Source of the DNA: GCA-002708315 sp964460905
GTDB lineage: Bacteria; Bacteroidota; Bacteroidia; Bacteroidales; F082
DNA: 64,000 bases
Reading direction: 5' to 3'
NCBI GenBank assembly: GCA_964460905.1
Contig: CAYWRM010000016.1
Span: 1 to 64,000 of the forward strand
Shown here: in pieces, positions 32,801 to 41,703 of the stretch
How the letters are laid out: every line of letters begins with the position of its first letter
How positions within the stretch are numbered: the first letter of the stretch is position 1
The notes under the pieces: generated by a model
The model's database searches: none
What the model was told of the DNA's origin: nothing
Seen by the model: only the letters and a program-made list of their open reading frames with translations
Translations under genes and position numbers: made by a program

Positions 32801-32962
32801 AATAACCCTTTCCTTCATTTCGTTGGCAGCCTTATTTGTAAAAGTAATGGCAAGGATATGCCTAAACGATTCTGGCTTTTTTAATGCTATTCTTAGATAC
32901 TCATTAACAAGCGTTGTTGTTTTTCCTGAACCTGCTGATGATTTATAAACTACTAAAGGCAT
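29834..32962 (-). CDS. AddA/RecB-like UvrD-family helicase with C-terminal nuclease domain
   Basis: This 1042-residue protein has the Walker A AGSGKT at 10-15, ITFTNKAANEMKERV at 39-53, DEFQDTS (motif II) near 390, GDAKQAIYRFRNG, and TIHKAKGLAFKAVIVD near 730. The C-terminus has a PD-(D/E)xK nuclease core with RPDRVVVDDQLLTIIDYKTG ending at residue 1000, followed by QLREYKDAF. This is the AddA architecture for processing double-strand breaks. The partner AddB is not next to it; the upstream gene is a T9SS protein. It may act with an AddB encoded elsewhere. Confidence 0.9.
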   Translation of the reverse strand: MPLVVYKSSAGSGKTTTLVNEYLRIALKKPESFRHILAITFTNKAANEMKERVIGTLKDLTDPEKQPIDSLSEIIEDINLDLTELRIRAQKLLSIILHNYDEFAISTIDSFIHRIIRTFASDVQLPQNFEVVIDEEDIIPDIINNLYEKVGADKELTKVLIKFVLAEADEENSYDPTSKLISFIKRHMDEDGFKHISKLEKLNIAELGNIISRLAHKIGAEKSEIIEIANSAINLCESNNLDLKDFYQGSRGILAYFNKVREFSVADDKLFPTPTVQKSIAEELWFGSKASSEVKQVISNIMPRLAEYYFEIVKKIKSYFFYRLIYSKIYSLALVHEIKSLFVEFTEQTGKVHISEFNKKISDEIADQPVPFIYERLGRKYRYFLIDEFQDTSILQWYNLLPLIEESLSYGNFNMLVGDAKQAIYRFRNGEVELFANLPDLYGNDGSQLSVSRQKMLQQEYREVILSTNWRSYPEIIKFNNDFFKKIITPLSKKIKNIYSDLEQQIPENNKKGGLVSINFVDAVDSEEYEEKKLENIRGFVNHLKDNGFNERDICILCRTKKNAIAIAEFLLAMEYNVVSSESLLLSNSPKVRLIIAFFKLLIYPGNELALAEFIDNYLAIFPEKGSFDPEFNEIRKNKDNYTEALFQHFSIDATVSDIETLSVYEIAEFIIRNIICQTKADIFIQYLLDFILESKEPIDLFILCWEDKKEKLFIAMPEDVDAIQIMTIHKAKGLAFKAVIVDAANIKNRNTKSEFWEDLQLPGFNDLKVGLLPLTRKIELINRGHIYEEEVAKTELDFLNLIYVAFTRPVKALFAIGQLVGSSQKDIFSNYMISYLKEKGMWEEGKLRYDFGELYSETINNDKPGKDTIELEDFVSSKWQDVIGIASSEDIIHEALSSISSSSYGKLIHKILSEIETAEDVLPTLNSIAQSGLLVENDIRIIESTIISVVTHPILKKYFQPGLIIRNETELILNNSEIVRPDRVVVDDQLLTIIDYKTGEEKEQDYKQLREYKDAFVNLGYSFVEAKLVYIGDVVRIADVQ

Positions 32963-33016
32963 CTTTTTTCTTGTGAATCGTTAATAGTGATTAGTTTGAT
33001 CTCAATCCTCCCCTAT

Positions 33017-34105
33017 TTAATACAATATTATCTTCTTGGTGATTTGCTGATTATCTGATATTAATTTTAGCAAGTAAATTCCATTGCTTAATCCTAATTG
33101 CTTTAGATCAATTTTGAAATTAATTGTTCCCGGCATATGATCAAATGAAATATCATCAGTAACTTTAATACCATTAGAATTATAAATTGCAATCTCAACA
33201 TCTGATCTTGATAACAATTCAAATGTAATATTAACAATACCAAACGATGGAACTGGAAATACTTCAACATTATCAATAATAAAATCAGTCTGATTATAAA
33301 TTGCTGATGGGTTTATCCTAACAGAGTCGATATAAGTAACGATTGTGCCTGCAAAACTTGACGTAATTTTAAGCAATGGAATCATTTGTTCTTTTCCCAA
33401 CCAACTGTATTCGGTATATTCTCGATAAAATGGCAAACCCATTCCCAATGAATCAATATAAATAGTGTCGAATTCGGCAACTTCGCATTTTAAACGAAGG
33501 ACATCAAATGTGCCATATGGAGTTGTTAATGTGCCCCAGCCGTCAACAGTATTTGAACGACTTATTTCTTTTCCGATATATCCATAGTTATCCACCCCAA
33601 ATCCATATTCTGCAAATGAATTTCCAATATCTTCATAATTCATAGGAAATTGATAAAGTATGTCGGGTGAATCAAACATAAGAGGTATGGGAAAACCATA
33701 AATCATAGCTGCATTCCCGGTAATACCAAAATAATTATCAGTACTATTATAAAATGTGGTTGGGTTTGTTATTGGGAATTCAGGTATTGGAATTCCAATA
33801 TCCCCATTTTTAGCAAGGTTAGAGTTAAACATAAAAAAAGGGATGTAATACAAAGGTACATTTAGCTGACTAACAAAAGTATCTACTTGTTGGCTAATTG
33901 ATACCAGCTGTGAAAAATCCCATATGTAATCTTCTCCTGTTTCCTGAAAATCAATAAAATCTGGATTTAAACCGGTACTTGTACATACTATATCATTAAC
34001 AGAAGGCATGTCAGACTTATTAATGCTTATTTGTGCTTTAAGTTGAAATATGCAAAAAAATAATACAGCATATAAAACTACTTTTTTATTACTAATTATC
34101 ATCAT
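33017..34105 (-). CDS. T9SS-secreted protein of unknown function
   Basis: This 362-residue exported protein has a signal peptide at 1-25 (ends FQLKAQ) and a C-terminal type A sorting domain from about 283 (VEVFPVPSFGIVNITFE, IAIYNSNGIKV, NGIYLLKLI, ending KKIILY). The middle, about 250 residues, is Tyr/Phe/Pro rich with segments FIDFQETGEDYIWDFSQL and GFGVDNYGYIGKEI; no enzyme motif was recognised. Its 5' end overlaps the 3' end of tamB by 14 bases, so the two are cotranscribed. Confidence 0.75.
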   Translation of the reverse strand: MMIISNKKVVLYAVLFFCIFQLKAQISINKSDMPSVNDIVCTSTGLNPDFIDFQETGEDYIWDFSQLVSISQQVDTFVSQLNVPLYYIPFFMFNSNLAKNGDIGIPIPEFPITNPTTFYNSTDNYFGITGNAAMIYGFPIPLMFDSPDILYQFPMNYEDIGNSFAEYGFGVDNYGYIGKEISRSNTVDGWGTLTTPYGTFDVLRLKCEVAEFDTIYIDSLGMGLPFYREYTEYSWLGKEQMIPLLKITSSFAGTIVTYIDSVRINPSAIYNQTDFIIDNVEVFPVPSFGIVNITFELLSRSDVEIAIYNSNGIKVTDDISFDHMPGTINFKIDLKQLGLSNGIYLLKLISDNQQITKKIILY

Positions 34106-37100
34106 CTTCCGTCTTTATTAATTCTTTATTTACTTTTGATTTATTACTTTTCTTTTTATCCTTATTCCTCCGTTCAAATAATTCTTTTATATTATTAAAA
34201 TCCTTTTTAAAAGCAATACCAACTCCTTGTGTATAAGGTGATACCTGGTCGTAAGTATTATAATTATACCATGAGTTAACATTTGAATGATTAAAAACCT
34301 TAAGAACCCACTGACCTTCAGGAGTAAGTTTATAACCAATATCCACATCTCCCACAATATTACTTGCATTCTGTTGGCTCCGGTCATAAGTCATACCAAA
34401 GTTACCATCGATAGTTAGCCTATCATCAAACAATTGTGTTGACAGCGCAACTTCAAATTCCTCTTGTGAAAGATCATCACCGGGTTTATAGTTAAGCCCC
34501 ACATCCACATTATCACTAATTCGCGAAAGCATACTACTTAATTGATTAGCAATAACATTGTAGTATGAGCTTTGAACACTCACATTGGCTGCATTGTTAA
34601 AACTAAATGTTCCTAATACTAATAGAGATATCATTTGTTGATTCATTTCTGCCACATTAGTAGTATCAAGCTCTGAATAGATGATTCGTTGCTGATCAGG
34701 ATCTATATCAGGAATATTAATCTCAAATTTAATATTAGGATTTAGAAGTTCGCCGGTTAGTACCACATAACATTCAACAGTAACTTTATTTTTGTAAGAT
34801 GCCGTTGTATCGATGGAAACACCCAGACTTGAAAGGCTGGTTTTAACTTTATACAACCCTTTAATACTAACATTTGCCGAATATGGGTTTCCTGACCACG
34901 ATATTCGACCTCCTTTAACAAGAGAAAACCTTTTGCTTACCAAATTTCCAATTTTAAAATGGAATAGCCCATCATTAACAACATAATCACCTACCAATGA
35001 AAACCTGCCATTTGAGTTAACATCAAGATCAAGATTAGATGTACCACGCGCTTCAATTGTACCCATATCGTCGGGCAAATTAATACCTACTTTTGCATCA
35101 GGAGTAACATGCATACCAACAGAAATATTATAGCTTAGCTGCTTTTTCTTATTGATTTCCGACTCTTCAATAATATCGGCTTTTGTTAAGCTGTCAACAG
35201 TTGGCTTAACAAAAATGATATAATCTTTATCAGAAATCTCTACCGAATAATCAAGCGGAAGTATAACAGAGGTACCTTTTTTAGTTGATATATTTATATT
35301 AAGATCAATATCATTAGGGCTTCCTTTAATACTTATATCACCGGAGGCGATAGCTGACCCATAATAAAGACTATTCATATGTTCGGTAGTGTTAAAAAAC
35401 AGTAACCCAGGTGTTGTAATAGACACATCAAATTTTGGATCTTTAAAATAATCATGGGTTAAACTGCCATTTATATCAGCCTGATTACCGAGTGTATCGT
35501 ATATTACCAGCTTATCAAAGTCAATGCTGTTTTTAACGAAATCTATTGAATTTGAAAAAGAATATTTAGTGTTAAGATATACTATCCTCATTGCAGCACG
35601 TTGCATATCTATAGAACCCATTAGCATAGGCTTTAAAACACTACCTCTAATTTTAAGATTGCCAGATGTTGTCCCCTCAAGTTCCTGTACAAAAGCATGC
35701 ACAAATGGCTCTACGGTTTTCAATTTAAACCTGTTAAACGAAATGTCAATACTAAGATTATCTTCTTTTATAAATGGGTAATAATAACCATCAGCCAGAA
35801 AAACCTCTCCTTTACCAACATTTCCTTGTCGTATAATTTGTGATTTGATAAAAACAGAATTATTAGTATTATCCCAAGTATTTAGTATGTGTGCATCTCC
35901 CAAATACTCTTTATTTAAAGCTAAGTCTTTAATAGAAATATCTGAAACAAAGGTTGGATTTTCTTTTATCATTGTTAAACTAAGTGAGCCATTAACTTTA
36001 CCATCTAAATCAATATTTAACGGATTAGTAATTATATCGAAAGTTGAAAGATCCCAATCAGTAAATTCAGCTACCAGAGAATCCTTATCATTTTTTGGGA
36101 TTGTACCAAGCAGATTAAATTCTGACTGACCAGCCTTAATATAAATATCATGAAAAAACACCCTGTTATTTTTAAAGACAACAAGGTTATTAGAATCTAT
36201 TTTCCACATAATATCATTTACAAAAACATTAGCCTTTCCAATGCTAAATGATGTTGAGTCGGGTGTTTGTGCCAAATAACCTTCAACAACACCTGAATTC
36301 TTTAAAGTCTGAATACGATTATCCCAGTTAATACCATAAATTATTGAGTCGTTACTTATTTTTGAAGACAAGCTAAAATCATCCAGACCAAATACTAAAG
36401 TGTCCACACTAGTACTGTCTTTAAGTATTATATTTGAAATTGCAAATTGCAAAAACAGAGAATCATTAAGGTTATTAATTTTTAGATCACTACTATCTAA
36501 CTTAATATTGTGATACTGAATTTTTTTTGATGAGAAATTTAGCTGAAGGTCATTATTAACAAAATCAAATTTTGAGTATAACATTGTGTTAGGTGAAAAC
36601 TTAATACCCGAAAGAATTTGTTTACTGAAAATTCTTGGCTTAATTATGTTTACATTTATATCAACATATTTATCAGCTGATGTTCTAGTTGAATCAACAC
36701 CCGGAATCACATTATAATAATTATCGACCAGCCCAAAAATACTTTCTGTGATTGTGGATATATTAAAATTTCCTGAAATATTGCTTTCTGCAATATCTGA
36801 ATTTAACGATAAACTTGTAATATTTAATGAATCTGTATTCTTTGTTATTATAATACTATCAATACTGTATTCATCGTCACTAAAAACCAGTTTATTTTCA
36901 GTTAATGAAATGTTCGCAGATAATGTACCAAGATTAGTACCTTCAACTTTAGCATCTACCGTGGAAGAAAAATTAATAGCCTGGTTATACCAGAGATTTA
37001 GCCTATTAAGATTTGCACTAACAATATTTGACTTAAGTGTAAAAACAGGGTTTTCCACAATATCTGCGGTAATAGAAGCAGCCATCATTAAATTAGGGTC

Positions 37101-38621
37101 GCCAACTCGTAAACTGGCTATTATTGATTTGTTTATATAGCTACCTTCTATACCAATCCTCTTATAATTATATCCAAGTAAATCAACTTCCATAAACTTT
37201 GCTATAGTATTGTAACTGATACTTTCCTGAGTCTCACCCTCTCCTGATACATCTATATTAAAACTCATTCTTCCAAGTAATGTAGGCTGACTTAAAAACT
37301 CACCAACATTGACAGAATCTCCTACTGCGGTTATATTGAAATTAATACCTTCATTAGTAGTTTGCTTGAATTTAACATTTGATTTTATTTTACCATAACT
37401 TAGTACTACATCAAGGCTACTATTAAAATCTTTATAATAGCCATTAAAATTACCTGAAGCAGTTATCTGTTCATTATGTGGAATAATATTGGAAAAATCT
37501 AGATGTTTCTCCTCTATTGGTAAATAAAATTTTGAAATGTCATGCGGGTTTGATGTTAAATATAGTTCTTTTCCAATCATGTTAGTAGTATAAAAATCGG
37601 GAAGACCTGTAAACCTTATATCCCCTGATAGACGAGTATTAGTACCAAATTTTATTTTAAGGTCTTCGCCAACCATATCCCGTACCGTACCATTCATTTT
37701 TCCGGTAATTCCAACAACATTTGGCATTTCAAAAAGAATTGCAGAAAAATAACCAATGTCAGCCATATTAATTATTGTAGGTCTCACATCAACAGTCATA
37801 TTAACCGAATCAACATAATCACTAAATGATGAATAACCCGAATACTGCATTCCAAAATCAGCATTAATTTCTGAATTATTGAGATTCATAACAGTATTTT
37901 CTAAAATAAGCCCAATTGAGCTAATTATAAAATCAGCCTTCAAATCTTTTATCAAAAGACCACACTTCTCATTAGCCGAGAGGCTACTGATCTTAAAATT
38001 CAGAGAGTCACCTATTAATTTAAATTCACTTATATCACTGTTAATATTATTTATACCCATGTTAGCATAATCCATTGATTTACTACCATGTGCATAAGTT
38101 GAATTTTGGTTAAACAAATTAAATGATGAATTTTTTAATTTTAGCGATTTCAAGAAAAGTTTAAATCCCCCATCTCCATTTTTCTCTTTACCCCCAGTTA
38201 TCTTTTTTACTAAATGTGATAAATTATTATTAGCATCACTCTTGTATGTACCCATGTTAAAATGCACACTATCTAACTCTATCGATAGAAAATCAATCTT
38301 GTTAAATCCAAGGTTACTAAAAACAGGCATAGCATTTAAATTGTCAATATAAATCAGTGTGTTATTATGATGGTCTTGTACATTAAGCTCATTAATATTT
38401 ATTCCACTAAAAAAACCAATACTAATTGTATTTATTGTAACACTCTGTCCTAAGCTTTTTGTAAGCATGTTTGCGGCTAACCTTGCCGAAATAGTCTGAA
38501 CCACGGGGTTTTGAAACAATAAAGTTAAAGCAAAGGGGATAATAGCTACCACCAATAGAATATATAGCAATAATTTTGCTAGTCTTTTTTTAATATTTTT
38601 GCGAACAGAATTATTCTCCAA
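34092..38621 (-). CDS. TamB-like translocation/assembly module protein
   Basis: This 1509-residue protein has one N-terminal membrane anchor (about 12-35), a very long repetitive beta-strand region and a C-terminal TamB/DUF490 domain (LSYNISVGMHVTPDAKVGINLPD, then KRFSLVKGGRISWSGNPYSANVSIKG and VGLNYKPGD). Such AsmA-like proteins span the periplasm as hydrophobic grooves and move lipids or help outer-membrane protein insertion. The Lys-rich C-terminus (RRNKDKKKSNKSK) is unusual. The start is TTG at 38621; an in-frame stop 15 bases upstream and no ATG before residue 50 leave no alternative. Its start codon touches that of tsaD on the other strand. Confidence 0.85.
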   Translation of the reverse strand: MENNSVRKNIKKRLAKLLLYILLVVAIIPFALTLLFQNPVVQTISARLAANMLTKSLGQSVTINTISIGFFSGININELNVQDHHNNTLIYIDNLNAMPVFSNLGFNKIDFLSIELDSVHFNMGTYKSDANNNLSHLVKKITGGKEKNGDGGFKLFLKSLKLKNSSFNLFNQNSTYAHGSKSMDYANMGINNINSDISEFKLIGDSLNFKISSLSANEKCGLLIKDLKADFIISSIGLILENTVMNLNNSEINADFGMQYSGYSSFSDYVDSVNMTVDVRPTIINMADIGYFSAILFEMPNVVGITGKMNGTVRDMVGEDLKIKFGTNTRLSGDIRFTGLPDFYTTNMIGKELYLTSNPHDISKFYLPIEEKHLDFSNIIPHNEQITASGNFNGYYKDFNSSLDVVLSYGKIKSNVKFKQTTNEGINFNITAVGDSVNVGEFLSQPTLLGRMSFNIDVSGEGETQESISYNTIAKFMEVDLLGYNYKRIGIEGSYINKSIIASLRVGDPNLMMAASITADIVENPVFTLKSNIVSANLNRLNLWYNQAINFSSTVDAKVEGTNLGTLSANISLTENKLVFSDDEYSIDSIIITKNTDSLNITSLSLNSDIAESNISGNFNISTITESIFGLVDNYYNVIPGVDSTRTSADKYVDINVNIIKPRIFSKQILSGIKFSPNTMLYSKFDFVNNDLQLNFSSKKIQYHNIKLDSSDLKINNLNDSLFLQFAISNIILKDSTSVDTLVFGLDDFSLSSKISNDSIIYGINWDNRIQTLKNSGVVEGYLAQTPDSTSFSIGKANVFVNDIMWKIDSNNLVVFKNNRVFFHDIYIKAGQSEFNLLGTIPKNDKDSLVAEFTDWDLSTFDIITNPLNIDLDGKVNGSLSLTMIKENPTFVSDISIKDLALNKEYLGDAHILNTWDNTNNSVFIKSQIIRQGNVGKGEVFLADGYYYPFIKEDNLSIDISFNRFKLKTVEPFVHAFVQELEGTTSGNLKIRGSVLKPMLMGSIDMQRAAMRIVYLNTKYSFSNSIDFVKNSIDFDKLVIYDTLGNQADINGSLTHDYFKDPKFDVSITTPGLLFFNTTEHMNSLYYGSAIASGDISIKGSPNDIDLNINISTKKGTSVILPLDYSVEISDKDYIIFVKPTVDSLTKADIIEESEINKKKQLSYNISVGMHVTPDAKVGINLPDDMGTIEARGTSNLDLDVNSNGRFSLVGDYVVNDGLFHFKIGNLVSKRFSLVKGGRISWSGNPYSANVSIKGLYKVKTSLSSLGVSIDTTASYKNKVTVECYVVLTGELLNPNIKFEINIPDIDPDQQRIIYSELDTTNVAEMNQQMISLLVLGTFSFNNAANVSVQSSYYNVIANQLSSMLSRISDNVDVGLNYKPGDDLSQEEFEVALSTQLFDDRLTIDGNFGMTYDRSQQNASNIVGDVDIGYKLTPEGQWVLKVFNHSNVNSWYNYNTYDQVSPYTQGVGIAFKKDFNNIKELFERRNKDKKKSNKSKVNKELIKTEDDDN
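38594..38601 (+). promoter_or_regulatory. Predicted -7 element for tsaD inside tamB
   Basis: TATTTTTG followed by C matches TAnnTTTG, with TTTG at 38575 upstream. It would start transcription near 38608, 14 bases before the tsaD ATG. The element lies in the first ten codons of tamB on the opposite strand. Confidence 0.5.
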
Positions 38622-39635
38622 ATGACATATATATTAGGCATAGAATCATCTTGCGATGACACATCAGCAGCAGTAATAAAAAACACCAGGGTATTATCCA
38701 ATATTATTGCAAATCAAGTTGTTCATAGCAAATATGGAGGCGTAGTCCCTGAGTTAGCTTCACGGGCACACCAGCAAAATATTATACCCGTAGTTGATGT
38801 TGCCCTAAAGGAAGCAAATATACAGAAAAATCAATTGAGCACTATTGCTTTTACAAGAGGGCCGGGCTTGCTTGGGTCGTTATTGGTTGGCACTTCTTTT
38901 ACTAAATCATTTGCTATGGCACTTGGGATTCCAATTGTTGAAGTTGATCATTTGAAAGCGCATATATTAGCTCATTTTTTAGATGACGGCAGTGAAAAAG
39001 AAATACCAACATTCCCATTTTTATGCTTAACTGTTTCCGGTGGACATACACAAATTGTTAAAGTTAGCAGCCACTCAGAAATGATTGTAATAGGTTCAAC
39101 AATTGATGATGCTGCCGGTGAAGCATTTGATAAAGCTGCAAAAATTATGGGACTCCCCTATCCCGGTGGCCCGGAAATAGATAAACTTGCCAAGGTTGGT
39201 GATGCATTGGCTTTTACTTTTCCAAAACCTAAAATACCTGATTTGAACTATAGCTTTAGCGGACTTAAAACATCCTTTTTGTATTTTTTACGTGACAAGC
39301 TGAAAGAAGATGATGACTTTATTGAAAAAAATATGGCTGATTTGGCTGCATCCATACAATATACTATTATTGAAGTGCTGCTGGATAAACTAAAAAAAGC
39401 AGTGGTTGCTACAGGGATTAATGAAATTGCAATTGCAGGAGGAGTATCGGCAAATTCAGGACTAAGGAACAGACTACAGCAGCTGGCTAATATTGAGGGA
39501 TGGAAGGTACATATACCCGGTATTAAATACACTACTGATAATGCAGCTATGATAGCTGTTGCAGGATATTTTAAATATTTGAACAAGGATTTTTCTTCGC
39601 AGGATGTTACACCTTATACTAGAAGTAAATTTTAG
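38622..39635 (+). CDS. tsaD: tRNA N6-adenosine threonylcarbamoyltransferase
   Basis: This 337-residue ASKHA-fold enzyme transfers the threonylcarbamoyl group to A37 of ANN-decoding tRNAs, with TsaB and TsaE. Motifs are GIESSCDDTSAA at 6-17, GGVVPELASRAHQQNI at 39-53, the metal ligands His110 and His114 in VDHLKAHILAH, and the C-terminal AGGVSANSGLR and YTTDNAAMIA. Length is normal. ATG 38622 directly abuts the TTG of tamB on the opposite strand. Confidence 0.97.
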   Translation: MTYILGIESSCDDTSAAVIKNTRVLSNIIANQVVHSKYGGVVPELASRAHQQNIIPVVDVALKEANIQKNQLSTIAFTRGPGLLGSLLVGTSFTKSFAMALGIPIVEVDHLKAHILAHFLDDGSEKEIPTFPFLCLTVSGGHTQIVKVSSHSEMIVIGSTIDDAAGEAFDKAAKIMGLPYPGGPEIDKLAKVGDALAFTFPKPKIPDLNYSFSGLKTSFLYFLRDKLKEDDDFIEKNMADLAASIQYTIIEVLLDKLKKAVVATGINEIAIAGGVSANSGLRNRLQQLANIEGWKVHIPGIKYTTDNAAMIAVAGYFKYLNKDFSSQDVTPYTRSKF

Positions 39636-39687
39636 GCAAACTATTCTTTAAAAACCACTATCTTTACAAATCTTAACACATGTAATT

Positions 39688-40146
39688 ATGGAAAGAGTAG
39701 CTATATTCCCTGGCTCGTTTGACCCTATCACATTGGGACATGTAAGTGTAATTAAAAGGGCACTACCTATGTTTGATAAGATTATTATTAGCATTGGAAT
39801 TAATTCTGAAAAAAAGAATATGTTCTCGCTCGAAGAAAGAATTTTATGGATAAAAAAAATATTTAATTCGGAGCCGAAAGTTACTGTTGATTCATATACC
39901 GGACTTACTATTGATTTATGCAAACAAAAAAATGCCGGTTATATATTAAGAGGTTTACGTACATCTGCCGACTTTGAATTTGAAAGAGGAATTGGTCAGG
40001 TAAATAGTATGTTGGCAGGTGATATCGAAACTGTATTTTTACTTACAGAGGCTAAATTCACTCCCATTTCATCATCTATTGTTAGAGATGTAATAAGAAA
40101 TGGTGGTGATGTGAGCGGCATGATTCCAGAAGAGATTGATCTATAA
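39688..40146 (+). CDS. coaD: Pantetheine-phosphate adenylyltransferase
   Basis: This 152-residue enzyme makes dephospho-CoA from 4'-phosphopantetheine and ATP. It shows the nucleotidyltransferase motif GSFDPITLGH at 9-18, RGLRTSADFEFE near 90, and the ISSSIVRD motif near 130. Slightly short against the usual 158-165 residues, but all core motifs are present. It follows tsaD by 52 bases, and two TlpA-like genes come next. Confidence 0.96.
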   Translation: MERVAIFPGSFDPITLGHVSVIKRALPMFDKIIISIGINSEKKNMFSLEERILWIKKIFNSEPKVTVDSYTGLTIDLCKQKNAGYILRGLRTSADFEFERGIGQVNSMLAGDIETVFLLTEAKFTPISSSIVRDVIRNGGDVSGMIPEEIDL

Positions 40147-40190
40147 CATAATCTATTCTAATAAGCGATATTACTAGAAATTAATCTCAA

Positions 40191-41582
40191 ATGAACAAAG
40201 TTGGTACATTAATTTTACTTATTACACTCTCATTAACAGGGCTTTCACAGAACACAACAATTACTGGAACAACAAATGGTCAGCCAGAAAAACTCATACG
40301 AATAATTTGCTATGCAGATGAATTTTCAAATCTTGAACACACTATTGCCGAAACGCAAACTAACAGCTTTGGAGAGTTTTCTTTAAATGTTGAAGTTTCT
40401 CAAACCAAATTTGCATATATAGCCCTTGGCCTTGATAAAGGAGAATTTTATTTAACTCCTAAGGCTGATTATTATTTTAATATACTAACAGACACGCTAT
40501 CAGATAAAGGATCTATATTCGATAGACTTCCTCTAAATTTTACCGTTAAAGCCAATGACAAAGGTATTCAACAGGATATTGGTGATTTTAATATTGATTA
40601 TAATGATTTTGTTTACAACAATTTTAAAAGCATTTACAAAAGCAGAGACAAATCGGTGGTTATGCAGTTTGTTACGTATATGCAAAGTAAGTACACTAAT
40701 GATAAACCCGGTTATGTTAAAAACTATGTACAATACACTCTTGCTCAATTATTATGGTTAAGCAAAAAACAGAATAATCGACTGATACTTATCAATTATT
40801 TTATTAATCAGCCTGTACTCTACAACAATATACAATATGCAGACTTTTTTAAAGAGTTTTTCAAGAGCTATTTTACTACTGAAAAAACGTTCACTTACGA
40901 AGAGCTTATTCTTGCAATTAATAGTTCGAAATCTATTCAGCTAGATACATTATTAGAACGTGATGAACAACTAGCTCTTGACAACAGAGTTCGTGAAATA
41001 GCAAAAATGCTTCTTCTATCAAAAAACTACTATAACCGCGATGTTAATAAAACGCAGGTTATTTCAAAACTTGAAAATATTGAACAGTCTTCAGCATTTT
41101 CTGAAAACAAACTTGTGGCTCATAACTTCATAATTAAAATACAAGAATTACAAAACGGTAGTTTAGCACCTAGTTTTACACTCACTAATGCCAATAATGA
41201 TTCTATTTCATTGAATGATTTTAATGGAAAATTTGTTCTTTTAAGCTTTGTAAAACAAGATTGTAAAATCTGCAATTTTCATATGCAGCTACTTAACGAT
41301 ATCAAAAAACAAAATGGAAATGAGTTTGACATTATAACAATTGTTGCAGGTGATAAACTTGATAAGTTTGTAGATTTTGCACAAAGCAAAGGATGGAAAT
41401 GGCCAATATTAAAGTCGGGAGATAATATACTTCTACTGGAAGATTATAATATTAGAGCATACCCTTCATATATTCTTATTAACCCTGATGGCACCATTGC
41501 CTACGCTCATTTGCCAATGCCGAATGAAAATATGGAGCTATATATTCAGCGGTTTATGAATAGCTATAATTCAACGCATTAA
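40191..41582 (+). CDS. Exported TlpA-like thioredoxin-fold protein (CKIC motif)
   Basis: This 463-residue protein has a signal peptide (ends LTGLSQ), an N-terminal beta domain (about 20-110) like that of AhpC/TlpA-type Bacteroidota proteins with DUF4369 architecture, a helical middle, and a C-terminal thioredoxin fold at about 325-463. The redox site is CKIC at 358-361, in KQDCKICNFHMQL, without the usual Trp before the first Cys. It has cis-Pro in YPSYILINPDG. It is a diverged tandem paralogue of the next gene. Likely periplasmic thiol-disulfide exchange. Confidence 0.8.
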   Translation: MNKVGTLILLITLSLTGLSQNTTITGTTNGQPEKLIRIICYADEFSNLEHTIAETQTNSFGEFSLNVEVSQTKFAYIALGLDKGEFYLTPKADYYFNILTDTLSDKGSIFDRLPLNFTVKANDKGIQQDIGDFNIDYNDFVYNNFKSIYKSRDKSVVMQFVTYMQSKYTNDKPGYVKNYVQYTLAQLLWLSKKQNNRLILINYFINQPVLYNNIQYADFFKEFFKSYFTTEKTFTYEELILAINSSKSIQLDTLLERDEQLALDNRVREIAKMLLLSKNYYNRDVNKTQVISKLENIEQSSAFSENKLVAHNFIIKIQELQNGSLAPSFTLTNANNDSISLNDFNGKFVLLSFVKQDCKICNFHMQLLNDIKKQNGNEFDIITIVAGDKLDKFVDFAQSKGWKWPILKSGDNILLLEDYNIRAYPSYILINPDGTIAYAHLPMPNENMELYIQRFMNSYNSTH

Positions 41583-41593
41583 ACAATATCGGA

Positions 41594-41660
41594 TTGGAGT
41601 ACTGGAGTGATGGAGTATTGATTACGATAGTCATTTTCCTCCATTACTCCAATACTCCAA
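41594..41660. repeat. Inverted repeat built of an 8-base word
   Basis: A 22-base left arm (41594-41615, words TGGAGTAC, TGGAGTGA, TGGAG) is mirrored by a right arm at 41639-41660 (CTCCATTACTCCAATACTCC and AA) with only two mismatches. The loop is 23 bases. No T-run follows. It may be a processed terminator or a mobile palindromic element between the two TlpA-like genes. Confidence 0.75.
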
Positions 41661-41703
41661 CAAACATTTATTTGTTAATTTTGGCTCAATTAATTTATAT
41701 GAT

